Source: Antarctobacter heliothermus
GTDB lineage: Bacteria; Pseudomonadota; Alphaproteobacteria; Rhodobacterales; Rhodobacteraceae
Direction of reading: 5' to 3'
Assembly: GCF_002237555.1 (NCBI RefSeq)
Contig: NZ_CP022541.1
Coordinates: 186,001 to 250,000, forward strand
Length of the DNA: 64,000 bases
Both the position numbers and the translations under genes were made by a program. Shown one piece after another: positions 1 through 8,931 of the stretch. Each line of letters starts with the position of its first letter. Positions within the stretch are counted from its first letter, which is position 1. The notes beneath the pieces are model-generated. The model saw only the letters and a list, made by a program, of their open reading frames with translations. It did not search any database and was not told the DNA's origin.

Positions 1-456
1 CTGCAACCGCGCGACCGCACCTATTCCGTTCTGGGCCGTGCCTCTGCCTTTTCCGATCGGTGCCGCGCGGCCGGCTATTGCGTCGATGTGCTAGAGGTCG
101 ACAGTCAGGACTACGACGCCGGACTGGCCGCCGCCGATGGCTTTGTGCAGCAAAGCATGGCGGATTCGGTCTTTTGCACCACCGACCTGCTGGCGCTTGG
201 TTTCCTCGATGGGTTGCGCGTCCGGCATGGGGTGTCGGTTCCCTATCAGGTGCAGGTGCTGGGCTTTGACGACATCCCGCAGGCCGCATGGCTGTCCAAT
301 AGCCTGTCGACCATCTGGCAGGCGTCAGAAGACGCCGCAACCGAGGCGGTCAACCTGATCCTTGAACGGATAACTGACCCCACGCGCCCGCATGAAACCT
401 TCCACATCCCTTTGCGCCCCGTCCATCGCGGCACCACACGAAAGGCTCGCCCATGA
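1..456 (+). CDS. LacI-family transcriptional regulator, C-terminal part (5' cut by window edge)
   Basis: The frame is open from base 1, so the gene starts outside the window. The visible ~151 residues look like the sugar-binding domain of a LacI/GalR repressor: ADGFVQQS, then VFCTTDLLALGFLDGLR (the usual 'C..D..A.G...' segment), then VLGFDDIPQAAW (typical 'GFDDI' near the ligand site), then the STIWQ region. The N-terminal HTH is not visible. The stop overlaps the next start (ATGA at 453-456), so it is translationally coupled to the phosphatase gene. It is a likely local regulator of sugar or polyol uptake or catabolism; the ligand is unknown. Confidence 0.85.
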   Translation: MQPRDRTYSVLGRASAFSDRCRAAGYCVDVLEVDSQDYDAGLAAADGFVQQSMADSVFCTTDLLALGFLDGLRVRHGVSVPYQVQVLGFDDIPQAAWLSNSLSTIWQASEDAATEAVNLILERITDPTRPHETFHIPLRPVHRGTTRKARP

Positions 457-1226
457 CCGACATCGGCACGCTAGAGTTCGCAACCGCACTGGCCCAAGAG
501 GCCGGACACCTGGCCCAAACCCTGCGCGCCAACGCGCCACAGGATTTCGTCGCCACCAAGGGTAAGATGGATTTCATCACCCATGCCGACCGCGCCTCTG
601 AACGGCTGATACGAGAGCGGATTGCCCAAGCGTTTCCCGGCGACACCGTTCTGGGCGAGGAAGAGGGCGGCACGCCCACCGACAGCTTTTGGATCGTCGA
701 TCCGATCGATGGAACCACAAATTATCTCAACGGCTTGCCCGATTGGGGCGTTTGCATTGCGCGGGTTGTCGATGGAGTGCTGATCGACGGCGTCATCACA
801 TGCCCCGACCACCAAACCACCGCCACCGCCACACGGGGCCAAGGGGCCTATCTGAACGGCGTCCGGATCTTGCCCCGCCACCGTCCCGACATGCCGCTGG
901 TCCAGCTGGGCTATTCGCCCCGCGCGCCCCTGCCCCAGCATTTGCACCAGATTGGACGCATCATCGCCCAAGGCGCCGACTATCGTCGCAGCGGCGCAGC
1001 CTGTACCGGGTTGCTCAGCATCGCGGCCGGTTGGTCAGATGTGTACTACGAGAAGCACCTGAACCTGTGGGACGCCGCCCCCGGTCTGCTGCTGATCGCA
1101 GAGGCAGGCGGCACCAGTGTCCACACCCCGATTCCGCAATTCGCCCGGCACGGCAGCGAGGTTCTGGCACTCGGCTCCTCCATGCGGACACAGGCCGACC
1201 TTTGGCAGGGGATCTTTGCCACCTAA
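453..1226 (+). CDS. Inositol-monophosphatase family phosphatase
   Basis: 257 residues, the normal length for the IMPase/SuhB/HisN superfamily. The metal-binding signature is complete: GEEEGG near residue 68, DPIDGTTNY near residue 83, and WDAAPG near residue 205. These enzymes remove phosphate from inositol phosphate, histidinol phosphate or related polyol phosphates using Mg2+. Which substrate applies cannot be read here. The start overlaps the LacI-type regulator's stop by 4 bp. A phosphatase of this family beside IolG-, IolE- and IolD-like genes is one reason to suspect cyclitol metabolism for the cluster. Confidence 0.88.
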   Translation: MTDIGTLEFATALAQEAGHLAQTLRANAPQDFVATKGKMDFITHADRASERLIRERIAQAFPGDTVLGEEEGGTPTDSFWIVDPIDGTTNYLNGLPDWGVCIARVVDGVLIDGVITCPDHQTTATATRGQGAYLNGVRILPRHRPDMPLVQLGYSPRAPLPQHLHQIGRIIAQGADYRRSGAACTGLLSIAAGWSDVYYEKHLNLWDAAPGLLLIAEAGGTSVHTPIPQFARHGSEVLALGSSMRTQADLWQGIFAT

Positions 1227-1291
1227 GGGCGGATCGCGTTCGGACCATGCGCCGACGGCCGGTTCTCCGCTTCCTGCGGCAAAGAAGTCGC

Positions 1292-3049
1292 CTAAGCGTC
1301 GCGACGATGCGCGGCCAGACGGCGGACCGCCCGCCAGCCAAAGGCCATGCCCGGTCCGATTTGCGCCCCTGCCCCCGGATACTCACCCGAAAAACACGAA
1401 TGCATATCGTTTCCAGCGACCAACAGGCCCGGGATCACGCGATCGCGCGTATCAAGCACCTCGGCATCCATGCTGGCGACTAACCCGCGGCTGGTACCTA
1501 GCGGCATCGGCCAAAGAGCGATGGCAAACAGCTTTCCATCCCCTACCGGGCCCAGACAGGGGTTCGCCAAGCCGCGCGTATTGTCCCCGTTTGAGCGTTG
1601 ATACAACGTCGAACCCCTGTCGAAATCGGGGTCTTCGCCACGTCGGGCATTGGCATCGAACCGCGTCACGGTCTCGGACAGGGTTTCGGCGGGCACCCCA
1701 ATTGCGGTGGCAAGCTCTGCAATGTTGCGACCTTGCTTCAGATAGCCTGACGCGATCCACGAGGTCAGCCTTGGGGTGCGCGGCCTGATCGGACCCAGAC
1801 CATAACGCCGAATGAAATCCCGCCCCGCGATCAGCCAACTGGGCTGTGCCGTCGGTCCGTGCGAGATCATGGCGCGACAGAAATCGTGATAGCTGAGCGC
1901 CTCGTTCGCGAAACGTCGGCCCGCCCCATCGACAATCACACATCCCGGTTTGGCCCGGTCCAGCACGATGTGCGGCCAGACCGCAATGCCACCCCCGTCC
2001 GCCACCCGGACAGAACAGGGAAACCACAGCGCATTGTCGCGTCCCGACGGACCCAGCCTGCCGCCCGCCGCCACGCCCAGATCCAGCGTGGTGCCGCGCG
2101 CGAACGGGGTTGCCGGACTGTGTTCGGGCGCAGGCGCGGGCAGTTCCTCGCGGCGCTTTTGCGGGTCCGAGGGGAAACCGCCGCCTGCCAGAACCACCCC
2201 GACTCCGGCTTTCAGCGCAAAGGCCCGACCGGCGTGCAGCCCTTCGACACCGGTAACCCGGCCCGCCTCATCCTGAATCAGCCGCAGGGTCTGCGTGCTT
2301 TCATACAACTGACCGCCGCGCGTCAAAATGCCATGCATCATCCGCGCAATCAGCGCGTTGCCCATGACCAGCCGCGTCCCACGGGGATAGTGCATCCGAT
2401 CCCGGGCATAGCGCGCCACCAGTCGCGCGCCCAACGCCATGGCCGACACCGACCGATCGGCGCGGATCAGGCGCGCGCCCTCGGCCCGGGTGACCAGCAT
2501 GCCGCCAAAGACCATCAGATCCTTCAAGGGTTCGGCCAGCAGCCCAAACCATTTGCCAAGGCGACGTCCGTCGAATTCAACCGGCTCCAGCGCCCGCCCG
2601 CCGGGGGCGGCACCGGGCAAATCACTGCGATAATCGGCGGCCGCCATGTAGGGGCGAAACAGCACTCCGGCGCGGGTTTCCAGATCGGATTGCATTGCGG
2701 GGGCCGTGTCCAGAAAGGTCTGCCAGGGCTCTTCGGGGCCGATGTTGCCGACCAGCGCGCGCAGATAGGTTTCTGCCGCCTGTCGATCCGGCGCCGCCCC
2801 CGCAGCCCGCATCAGCGCATTGTCCGGCACCCAGACGGTTCCCGAGGATCGCGCCGTCGTGCCACCAAAATACGGCGCCACCTCCAGCACCGCCACGCTG
2901 AATCCTTCCAGCAAGCCGGTCAGGGCCGCCGTCAACCCGGCAGCACCAGAGCCTAGAACGATCAGGTCGACTTCGCCCAGTTGGTCGAGCGGCGGGCGAT
3001 CAGAGGGGTCTGGTAGCATTGGGCGGTCCCTTTTGCCGAGTGCGGGCAT
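1292..3049 (-). CDS. FAD-dependent dehydrogenase (fumarate reductase/3-ketosteroid dehydrogenase-like flavoprotein)
   Basis: 585 residues. The N terminus has a dinucleotide-binding motif (VLGSGAAGLTAAL) followed by FGGTTARSSGTVWVP. The C terminus has the family's closing FAD segment (GNDMHSCFSGEYPGAGAQIGPGMAFG). This is the FAD_binding_2 fold of succinate/fumarate flavoproteins and 3-ketosteroid dehydrogenases, which oxidise or reduce a C-C bond next to a carbonyl. The start used is the first ATG; a second ATG ten codons in (start base 3019) has an AAGGGA-like site and is equally possible. It is the last gene of a minus-strand run. The substrate is unknown; the neighbours suggest a cyclic polyol or ketone. 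Confidence 0.82.
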   Translation of the reverse strand: MPALGKRDRPMLPDPSDRPPLDQLGEVDLIVLGSGAAGLTAALTGLLEGFSVAVLEVAPYFGGTTARSSGTVWVPDNALMRAAGAAPDRQAAETYLRALVGNIGPEEPWQTFLDTAPAMQSDLETRAGVLFRPYMAAADYRSDLPGAAPGGRALEPVEFDGRRLGKWFGLLAEPLKDLMVFGGMLVTRAEGARLIRADRSVSAMALGARLVARYARDRMHYPRGTRLVMGNALIARMMHGILTRGGQLYESTQTLRLIQDEAGRVTGVEGLHAGRAFALKAGVGVVLAGGGFPSDPQKRREELPAPAPEHSPATPFARGTTLDLGVAAGGRLGPSGRDNALWFPCSVRVADGGGIAVWPHIVLDRAKPGCVIVDGAGRRFANEALSYHDFCRAMISHGPTAQPSWLIAGRDFIRRYGLGPIRPRTPRLTSWIASGYLKQGRNIAELATAIGVPAETLSETVTRFDANARRGEDPDFDRGSTLYQRSNGDNTRGLANPCLGPVGDGKLFAIALWPMPLGTSRGLVASMDAEVLDTRDRVIPGLLVAGNDMHSCFSGEYPGAGAQIGPGMAFGWRAVRRLAAHRRDA

Positions 3050-3068
3050 TGGTCAAGTATCCTCAATC

Positions 3069-3365
3069 TCAGGCGGCGGGCGGAGTGTCCCAGAACCACC
3101 ACTGGCGGTCGGTCACCCATTCGGCCACGTCACGTCTGAATTCCAGATAGTGCGGCGCTTCGTGGTGGACGGCCAGCGCCGCATCGTCGGCGTAAACCTC
3201 GATCAGCAAAAAGCGGGTCGGCACGTCGCGATCCTGAAAGAAATCGAACCGCAAACAGCCGTCCTCGCGCTCTAGCGTGATCGCCGCGTGCCGGGTCAGC
3301 CGCGTGCGAAAGGCGTCGATCACCTCGGCGTGGACCTCCAGGTGGGCTGTATGAAGCAGGGTCAT
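3069..3365 (-). CDS. Antibiotic-biosynthesis-monooxygenase (ABM) domain protein
   Basis: 98 residues, a typical single ferredoxin-like ABM domain. Features include the HLEVHAEVIDAFRTRL helix, DGCLRFDFFQD (compare 'GCL.Y...'), FLLIEVYADDAALAVH, and HYLEFRRDVAEW. Proteins of this fold are dimeric alpha/beta barrels acting as cofactor-free quinol monooxygenases or as small accessory enzymes. It lies 10 bp downstream of the PRISE-like reductase and just ahead of the flavoprotein, so it is co-transcribed with them. The reaction is not predictable. Confidence 0.8.
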   Translation of the reverse strand: MTLLHTAHLEVHAEVIDAFRTRLTRHAAITLEREDGCLRFDFFQDRDVPTRFLLIEVYADDAALAVHHEAPHYLEFRRDVAEWVTDRQWWFWDTPPAA

Positions 3366-3375
3366 GCGCGGCCTT

Positions 3376-4443
3376 TCATGCTGTCACACCCGGCGTGGGC
3401 AGGATGCGCACCTTGCGATAGGCAGCAAAGTGATCGGCAAACATCTGCGACGTATCCACCGACCCGGCAAAGCCCGTTTGGCGCAGGCGTGTCAGATCCG
3501 ACAACAAGTCCCAGTCCTGACGAAAGACAAAATCGCCGAAGGCCCACAGCGCCACACGTTCCAGCGGGCGCGGGTCCAGACCGTGGCGGGCCGTGATCCG
3601 ATCCCAGACTGGCCCTTTGTCAGCCATCCAGTCCGCCAGCCGGATGTCGCGCGGCTCTCCGCAGGGCAGGTCCAGCATTTTCGCCAGCTTGGGCCACATA
3701 TAACGCCAGCGGAACGCATCGCCGTTGGTGATGTTGAAGGCGCGGTTGGCCCCTCCGGGCTGCGTCGACAGCCAAATGATCGCATTGGCCAGATGCGCCG
3801 CATCGGTGACTTCGGTCAGGCTGTCGAACCCGACCGCCGTGCCGGGAAAGTCAAACGGCACCCCCAACTCACGGCAGATCGCCCCCCAAGCGCCAATCAC
3901 CGTGGTCAGGTTGCGCGCCCGTTCTTGGGCAAAGTCGCAGACCACGTTGGGTCGGCAAGAGGACCATGTCCATGCGTGCCCCCGCTGCGCGGAAATCAGG
4001 TAATCCTCTTGATCGTAGTAGAAATTGGGCGGCATGTGGCGCGGGTCATCCTCGCGCGCGGGGGTTCGGTGCGGCCCCAGATGCACACCATACCATTTGG
4101 TCCCTTCGACCAGATGGACATGCTGCAACGTGGGCCCCTGCACCGCCTCAACGACATTGGCCAGCATCGCCAGATTACCGTCGACGTTCTCGACGCCGCC
4201 CTCGCCGTGTGGGGCGCGAGCGGCGTAAAAGACGTGTGTGACGGGGGGCGCATCCGCCAGGGCGGACCGGATCGTGTCCGCATCCATCAGGTCGGCGGCC
4301 AGATGGCGAAACCGCGCGCCTTGCGACGGCGCGGTGCGGGACATGCCCAAAATGCCCCAGCCCCCCGCGCCGTCCAAGGCCTGAACAAGCGCCGAGCCTA
4401 TGGCGCCCGTCGGGCCAATCACCAGAGCATTGTGGTCCGCCAT
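3376..4443 (-). CDS. PRISE-type SDR (progesterone 5-beta-reductase/iridoid synthase-like NAD(P)H reductase)
   Basis: 355 residues starting at MADHNALVIG. The N-terminal Rossmann motif is GPTGAIGSAL. Downstream segments recall the PRISE family of atypical extended SDRs: HVFYAARAP, LVEGTKWYGVHLGP, a conserved run ending NFYYDQEDYL, and a WSSCRPNVV segment. Members reduce activated C=C bonds (enones or enals). The open frame extends upstream to 4698, but that part is antisense to the isomerase gene, and the ATG at 4443 fits the family start. It lies 1 bp after the isomerase stop, so it is coupled. Confidence 0.8.
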   Translation of the reverse strand: MADHNALVIGPTGAIGSALVQALDGAGGWGILGMSRTAPSQGARFRHLAADLMDADTIRSALADAPPVTHVFYAARAPHGEGGVENVDGNLAMLANVVEAVQGPTLQHVHLVEGTKWYGVHLGPHRTPAREDDPRHMPPNFYYDQEDYLISAQRGHAWTWSSCRPNVVCDFAQERARNLTTVIGAWGAICRELGVPFDFPGTAVGFDSLTEVTDAAHLANAIIWLSTQPGGANRAFNITNGDAFRWRYMWPKLAKMLDLPCGEPRDIRLADWMADKGPVWDRITARHGLDPRPLERVALWAFGDFVFRQDWDLLSDLTRLRQTGFAGSVDTSQMFADHFAAYRKVRILPTPGVTA

Positions 4444-4444
4444 G

Positions 4445-5284
4445 TCAGGCTGCCTTTGCCTTGAAACCCAGCTTGGCCAGTGTTGCCGCGCTCGCCAGGA
4501 TCTCATCGTCGATCTGCGGCTGGCGGGACACAACTTCGAGCACGGGCAGTTCCGAATAACCGACCTCGGCCAGAACCGGCGGATAGATCGAGAAATCCAT
4601 GTCCCCGGCCCCGACCGGATCGTGGCGATAGGCCTTGCGTCCGGTGTCCGAGAAATGCACCAGATCCAGACGGTTCTGAAGGTGGCGCAGACCTTCACAG
4701 GGGTCTTCGCTGATAAAATACGCGTTGGTCACGTCGTAGATGATGCCGACGTCATCGTCACCATAGTCCTCAATCGTCGACAGCAGCGATTTTGCGTCAG
4801 GCAGCCAGCCGAACGGCATGTTCTCGATCAGCACCTTGACCCCGTTCTTTTTGGCGACCGGAAGCAGCCTGTCCAGCGCGCGAAAGAAATGCCCACGCAG
4901 CACCTCATCGGGCAGCGGAAACAAAGGGTTGGCCTTGCCCGGCCCCAGCACAATCGTCGGCGCACCCACATCGCCCGCCAGATTCAGAAACCCTTCGATC
5001 AGATCAAGGGTATAGGCGCGCACCTCTTCGGACCCGCCCGCGATGTTGAGATCGAGGTTGGGCATGTTGAAAGACACGATGCGGGTGCCGGTGTCTTCGA
5101 CCACCTTGACGATGTCACGACGGGCGGCGGCATCGACTTCGCTGGGCCAGAGGTGGCCGGGATACATCATCAGCTCAAAGCCCGCGAAGCCCCTGTCAGC
5201 AAGGTGGCGCATAGCGTCGGCGGCGGTCCATTTGAAGGTATAGGCGTAGAGGTTCACGGCAAAATTCGAGGCGGGGTTGGTCAT
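4445..5284 (-). CDS. Sugar-phosphate isomerase/epimerase-like TIM-barrel protein
   Basis: 279 residues of the AP-endonuclease-2/xylose-isomerase-like TIM barrel (IolE/IolI/hydroxypyruvate isomerase superfamily). Visible motifs are GFAGFELMMYPGHLWP near residue 35, VLIENMPFGW (metal-ligand Glu) near residue 150, IYDVTNAY near residue 185, LVHFSDTG near residue 208 and LPVLEVVSR near the end. These enzymes use a divalent metal for isomerisation, epimerisation or dehydration of sugars and inosose. It is followed without a gap by the PRISE reductase. In the myo-inositol pathway IolE (inosose dehydratase) and IolI have this fold, but the specific role here is inference. Confidence 0.82.
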   Translation of the reverse strand: MTNPASNFAVNLYAYTFKWTAADAMRHLADRGFAGFELMMYPGHLWPSEVDAAARRDIVKVVEDTGTRIVSFNMPNLDLNIAGGSEEVRAYTLDLIEGFLNLAGDVGAPTIVLGPGKANPLFPLPDEVLRGHFFRALDRLLPVAKKNGVKVLIENMPFGWLPDAKSLLSTIEDYGDDDVGIIYDVTNAYFISEDPCEGLRHLQNRLDLVHFSDTGRKAYRHDPVGAGDMDFSIYPPVLAEVGYSELPVLEVVSRQPQIDDEILASAATLAKLGFKAKAA

Positions 5285-5320
5285 CGTTCCGGTCTCCGGT
5301 AAATTTTGGATCTGTAGGGC

Positions 5321-6178
5321 TCAGGACTTGTTGAAATCGCGCCAGGTCATTTTCGGCGCATAGCCCAGCTTTTCTTGTGCATGACGGATGTCAAAAATAC
5401 CGGCCTGCGGGTTCTTTTCGAACACGTCGCCGCGCACTTCTGGTTCCACGCCAAAGCGTTCGCGGAACAACTCCAGCGTCGGGCGCGTGTTCAACCCATC
5501 CGCGGCACCAAGGAAGATGCAGTCGTAGCTACCGTCGGGATGTTCCATCGCAAGCTGGATGCCCTGCGACACGTCCTCGGGCGCGACATAACCCCAGAGG
5601 TGATAATTTTGCACATCGGCGCCACGCGAGGCGAGTTCGGGATACTCGGGCTCAAATACGATATGGCCGGGACGGATGGCGATGACCTCGATCTTGCCAC
5701 GATGGGCAAACGACACCGCGATGGACTCGGTGATTTCCTTGGTCAACGAATAGACCTCGGTCGGCCGGATCGGGTGGGCTTCGTCCACCGGCAGATATTG
5801 CGGACGCCAGTTTTCGGGGTTGTAGTGCAGCCCGGTCGCGGCATCGCTGGAAATCACGATGACACGGCGCACCCCCGCATCTTCGGCAGCTTGCAGCGCC
5901 GTCCAAGTGCCCTGCGTATTGACGCGGAAACATTCCTTCGGGCTGGACGTGCGCGGGTTGGGTACAGCGGCCAGATGCACCACGCGGTCAAACCCACGAA
6001 AGGCATCTGTCAACGCGTCCAGATCGACAATGTCGATATCCACATAGGCGACGCCGTCGATCTGCGGATCGCGCTTGTCCAGCACCGTGACGGCATAGCC
6101 GTCCGCGTGCAGCTGTTTGGTCAGCACGGTGCCCAGACGACCGCCGCCGCCGGTGATCAGTACATTTTTGTCAGACAT
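5321..6178 (-). CDS. NAD-dependent epimerase/dehydratase-family extended SDR
   Basis: 285 residues. The start is set at MSDKN because GGGAGGA lies 7 bases ahead of it; an in-frame ATG 33 bases upstream has no such site. Rossmann motif ITGGGGRLG; downstream VVHLAAVPNP, SSDAATGLHYNP, then a Tyr-x3-Lys site (YSLTKEI). The layout is similar to uronate dehydrogenases and related sugar or lactone-forming SDRs. It is one of five extended SDRs in this cluster (PRISE, this one, and the genes at 9878, 10837 and 12870), which is unusual and suggests successive oxidations or epimerisations of one polyol. Confidence 0.83.
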   Translation of the reverse strand: MSDKNVLITGGGGRLGTVLTKQLHADGYAVTVLDKRDPQIDGVAYVDIDIVDLDALTDAFRGFDRVVHLAAVPNPRTSSPKECFRVNTQGTWTALQAAEDAGVRRVIVISSDAATGLHYNPENWRPQYLPVDEAHPIRPTEVYSLTKEITESIAVSFAHRGKIEVIAIRPGHIVFEPEYPELASRGADVQNYHLWGYVAPEDVSQGIQLAMEHPDGSYDCIFLGAADGLNTRPTLELFRERFGVEPEVRGDVFEKNPQAGIFDIRHAQEKLGYAPKMTWRDFNKS

Positions 6179-6228
6179 TTTAGTTCCTCCCATTGGCGTG
6201 GAGCCATCCACGCGCGACTCGCATCATT

Positions 6229-7263
6229 TCAATTCAGGTCAATCCAGCGGCGTTCTGCGTCAGAGCGATAGATCGCTTCTTCGACCAAAAGCGCCTTCAT
6301 ATAGTCAGCAGCGGTGTTCTCGATCGGCGTGCCTTCGCGCAGGTGGCTGACCACATGCGCTTGCAGCGCATGCACGGAATCGCCGGCGTAACCGCGATCC
6401 TCCCACGCCCAGCGATGTTCCTTTTCGGCGCCGCCATGAAGGCTGCGGTGCCAGATCCGCCCCTTGCCATCGACGCGCAGGCTGCCGCCCGTGCCCTCGA
6501 TCAGCATTTGCCCCATGGTCAGGCGCACGTTCTCCGCCTCGAAATCCAGCAGGCGGTTGCCGTCGAACAGCCCCGCCGCGCCCGAGCCAAAGGCAAAGGT
6601 CACAAGGCCCGCATCCTCGCCCGCAATCGCCGGGTTCAGGCGGCGCAGATGGGCATGGACCCCGGTGATCTCGCCCATGAGAAAACGGAACACATCAATG
6701 GTGTGAATGCCGGTTTCATGGATCAGAAAGCGCGGCATTTTCTGAAAGTAGGGCTGACGATCCATGTAAGCGTCCGGGCCCTGACCATCACCGGGCCGCA
6801 TACGGAAATGGATGTTCGTAGGCTGTCCGATAGCGCCTTCTGCGATCAACCGACCGCATTCCCGGTTCCAAGGCCGAAAACGCCAGTTTTCATGCGCCAC
6901 GAACAGGATTTCCGCCGCATCGGCGGTGTCGATCATCGCCCGCGCGTCGTCCAGACTGGGGGCAAGCGGCTTTTGGCAGATCACCGGAATGCCCCGCGCC
7001 GCCGCAAGGTCCAGCAGCGGTTGGTGGCTTTCTGCCGTGGTGATGATGTCCACCAGATCGGGGCGCGTGCGGTCCAGCATTTCCGCCGGATCGGTGAACA
7101 CCGCGTCCGCGCCGCCGGTTGCCCCGTAGCGCTGCGCAAACTCCGCGCCGCGCGCCGCGTTGGAATGGACGCAGATGCCGACAAGCTCGATGCCGGGTAT
7201 CCTGCTCCAACTGTCATAGTGCCAGTGGCTGAAAAAGCCGGTGCCAAAGACGGCGACCTTCAT
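6229..7263 (-). CDS. Gfo/Idh/MocA-family NAD(P)-dependent oxidoreductase
   Basis: 344 residues. N-terminal Rossmann motif AVFGTGFFSHWHYDSW. The family motif is present as CQKPLAPS (QKP in place of the common EKP), followed by HENWRFRPWNRE and the substrate-domain segment HETGIHTIDVFRFLMGE, which carries the catalytic-type His/Asp pair. Family members oxidise sugars and cyclitols; IolG myo-inositol dehydrogenase is one. It lies 50 bp upstream of an SDR and 36 bp downstream of the conserved hypothetical gene, all on the minus strand. The substrate is unknown. Confidence 0.86.
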   Translation of the reverse strand: MKVAVFGTGFFSHWHYDSWSRIPGIELVGICVHSNAARGAEFAQRYGATGGADAVFTDPAEMLDRTRPDLVDIITTAESHQPLLDLAAARGIPVICQKPLAPSLDDARAMIDTADAAEILFVAHENWRFRPWNRECGRLIAEGAIGQPTNIHFRMRPGDGQGPDAYMDRQPYFQKMPRFLIHETGIHTIDVFRFLMGEITGVHAHLRRLNPAIAGEDAGLVTFAFGSGAAGLFDGNRLLDFEAENVRLTMGQMLIEGTGGSLRVDGKGRIWHRSLHGGAEKEHRWAWEDRGYAGDSVHALQAHVVSHLREGTPIENTAADYMKALLVEEAIYRSDAERRWIDLN

Positions 7264-7299
7264 GGCTGCCTCCTCGTGTCCAGTGTTGAAAATCGCGCG

Positions 7300-7974
7300 T
7301 TACGCTGTGACATCCGACGCCTCAGCCCGGAAAGACAGCTGCCAAACCCCGGTCAAGGCGCGTGCCGTCAACTGATCGGGCAGCGCATCACGCAGCAGTT
7401 TGACCGCGTTGCCAGCGGCGTGGGCATCCGTGGCATGGGCAACAACAACCGCATCGACGTAGATGTCCTGCCCTTTGCGGATCTCTTTTTCGCGTGACGC
7501 GATAGAGGATTTTTCGCGGTCCGCTGACCAGATTTCACCGCCGACGATTCCCGATGCTCCATCCAGCGCCGCGTGCACCGCCTGTTCATCCAGTTGGCTG
7601 TCCTTCGGCGAGTCCTCGGCAAGGATACGCAACACGCCGACAAACCCGCCCTCGGCCGCCCCCCAGGCAAAACTGCGATGACAAACGGTGCGGGAATTGT
7701 TCCGGAAATGGGGCTGCGAAGTCAGCGTCCACGGCGTCGGGGCATTCAAACGCTCAAGATAGGCGGGCGAGGACAGAACCGACACATCGTCGGTTTCATA
7801 ATTGATAAACAGGTGCGGCGTGCCCTCCACGGCGCTGTAGCGATGGACCATGCGAAACCCCGGCACCGAAAGCCGCTCGAAATGGTGCTCATTGTTGTAC
7901 CAGTCCAGCACCGCATCGGATTGACCAGTGTCGATGTCGTGCCAGATGGCCAAGATACCGCGTTCGGTCTTCAT
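7300..7974 (-). CDS. Conserved protein of unknown function, probable alpha/beta-barrel (EthD/ABM-like) repeat
   Basis: 224 residues, not confidently recognised. The N-terminal half (LAIWHDIDTGQSDAVLDWYNNEHHFERL, split here as LAIWHDIDTG and DWYNNEHHFERL) has the W-x2-D-I and Y-N-x-E-H-x-E-R pattern seen in dimeric alpha/beta-barrel proteins that bind small carbonyl compounds. A second region (residues ~110-210) could be a diverged second barrel. No signal peptide or membrane segment. It is the first gene after the IclR regulator, with a palindrome in its upstream region, and starts the downstream minus-strand run. A role in handling a reactive pathway intermediate is inference. Confidence 0.6.
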   Translation of the reverse strand: MKTERGILAIWHDIDTGQSDAVLDWYNNEHHFERLSVPGFRMVHRYSAVEGTPHLFINYETDDVSVLSSPAYLERLNAPTPWTLTSQPHFRNNSRTVCHRSFAWGAAEGGFVGVLRILAEDSPKDSQLDEQAVHAALDGASGIVGGEIWSADREKSSIASREKEIRKGQDIYVDAVVVAHATDAHAAGNAVKLLRDALPDQLTARALTGVWQLSFRAEASDVTA

Positions 7975-8022
7975 CTGCTTCTCCCGTGGTTTCGCATTAG
8001 ATGCGACAATGTGAAAATCCTG

Positions 8023-8038
8023 AAAATGTCAGCATTTT
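8023..8038. promoter_or_regulatory. Palindrome upstream of the 7300-7974 gene, possible IclR operator
   Basis: AAAATG-TCAG-CATTTT is a perfect 6-bp inverted repeat with a 4-bp spacer, about 50 bp upstream of the start at 7974. It lies in the 123-bp AT-richer gap behind the IclR-type gene. Its place ahead of a multi-gene run makes it a candidate binding site for the adjacent IclR protein. No second copy was found in the window, so the assignment is weak. Confidence 0.3.
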
Positions 8039-8097
8039 GCGACCCCACTGCCATCACATGGCGACAGTTCAGATCAGTTTTGCTGTCAATGTCGTGA

Positions 8098-8931
8098 TCA
8101 GCCAGGTGAGTGACCCAGATCCTCGGATAGCTGCGCCGCCGTTTGGCGAACGGATTGCGTGATGTGCTCCATCCGTTGAAGGTTCATCCGCCAGATCGGG
8201 CCAGAGACGCCGACCGCCCCCACCACTTGTCCGGAAAAATCGTACACCGGACAGGCCACGCAGCGCACTTCTTCATTGTATTCGGCATCGTCGTATCCGA
8301 CGCCCGCCTGTCGCACCTGTTCGACCTCCAGCCGCATCTGCGACGGGTCAGTGATGCTTTTCTCGGTCAGCGCCGTCAGCTTTGCCGAACGCAACCAGCT
8401 CTCGAACCGGGTGTCATCCATGCCCGCCAGCAGCACCTTGCCAATCCCCGTGCAATGCGCCGGACGCGCGCCGCCCGCGCGCTCTACCAACTGAAAGGCG
8501 CCGGTTCCTGCGCCACGGGCGACGATCACCACGTCATCACCGGAAAGCATCGCAAAATGACTGCCCTCGCCGCTGTCCTGCGCCAGCGCCTCTAGGTAGG
8601 GCGTGGCTGTCGCGATCAGATCGACCTCGCTCGACGAACTGGCCGCGAGGCTGAAAATCATGCGCCCGAGGTGATACCGTTTTGTCCCCTTGGCCTGCCG
8701 CACGACGCCCAGTTCGACCATGGTCCGCACCAGATGGAACGCAGTGCTGGTATGCAGCCCAACGGCCTTGGAAAGATCGGCAAGGTTGATGCCGTCATCA
8801 TGCTGGCCAATCTGGGTCAGAATGGAAAAGGCGCGTTCGATCGACTGGATTCCGCCGCCGCGTTCGCGACCGGCATCGGCCTCTTGCTTTGCGCTTGCGG
8901 TCTCACCCCGAACAACAGATGATTTTGGCAT
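8098..8931 (-). CDS. IclR-family transcriptional regulator
   Basis: 277 residues from the ATG at 8931, chosen because GGAGTGAGGG lies just ahead; the longer open frame adds a low-quality 48-residue tail. The N-terminal winged HTH is seen at IQSIERAFSILTQI...LADLSKAVGLHTSTAFHLVRTMVELG (two segments), and the effector domain has GEGSHFAMLSGDD, HCTGIGKVLLAG, GYDDAEYNEEVRCVACPVYDF and VGAVGVSGP. IclR proteins control aromatic, sugar-acid and short-acid catabolism through small-molecule effectors. It sits in the middle of the catabolic cluster and is its most likely controller, with the LacI-type protein. Confidence 0.9.
   Translation of the reverse strand: MPKSSVVRGETASAKQEADAGRERGGGIQSIERAFSILTQIGQHDDGINLADLSKAVGLHTSTAFHLVRTMVELGVVRQAKGTKRYHLGRMIFSLAASSSSEVDLIATATPYLEALAQDSGEGSHFAMLSGDDVVIVARGAGTGAFQLVERAGGARPAHCTGIGKVLLAGMDDTRFESWLRSAKLTALTEKSITDPSQMRLEVEQVRQAGVGYDDAEYNEEVRCVACPVYDFSGQVVGAVGVSGPIWRMNLQRMEHITQSVRQTAAQLSEDLGHSPG

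Noticed and set aside
1859..2956. 365-codon plus-strand open frame
   Set aside because: It is antisense to the flavoprotein gene, is Arg/Gln-rich, and has no recognisable motif; typical shadow frame in GC-rich DNA.
6193..7497. 434-codon plus-strand open frame
   Set aside because: It mirrors the Gfo/Idh/MocA gene, which has clear family motifs on the minus strand.
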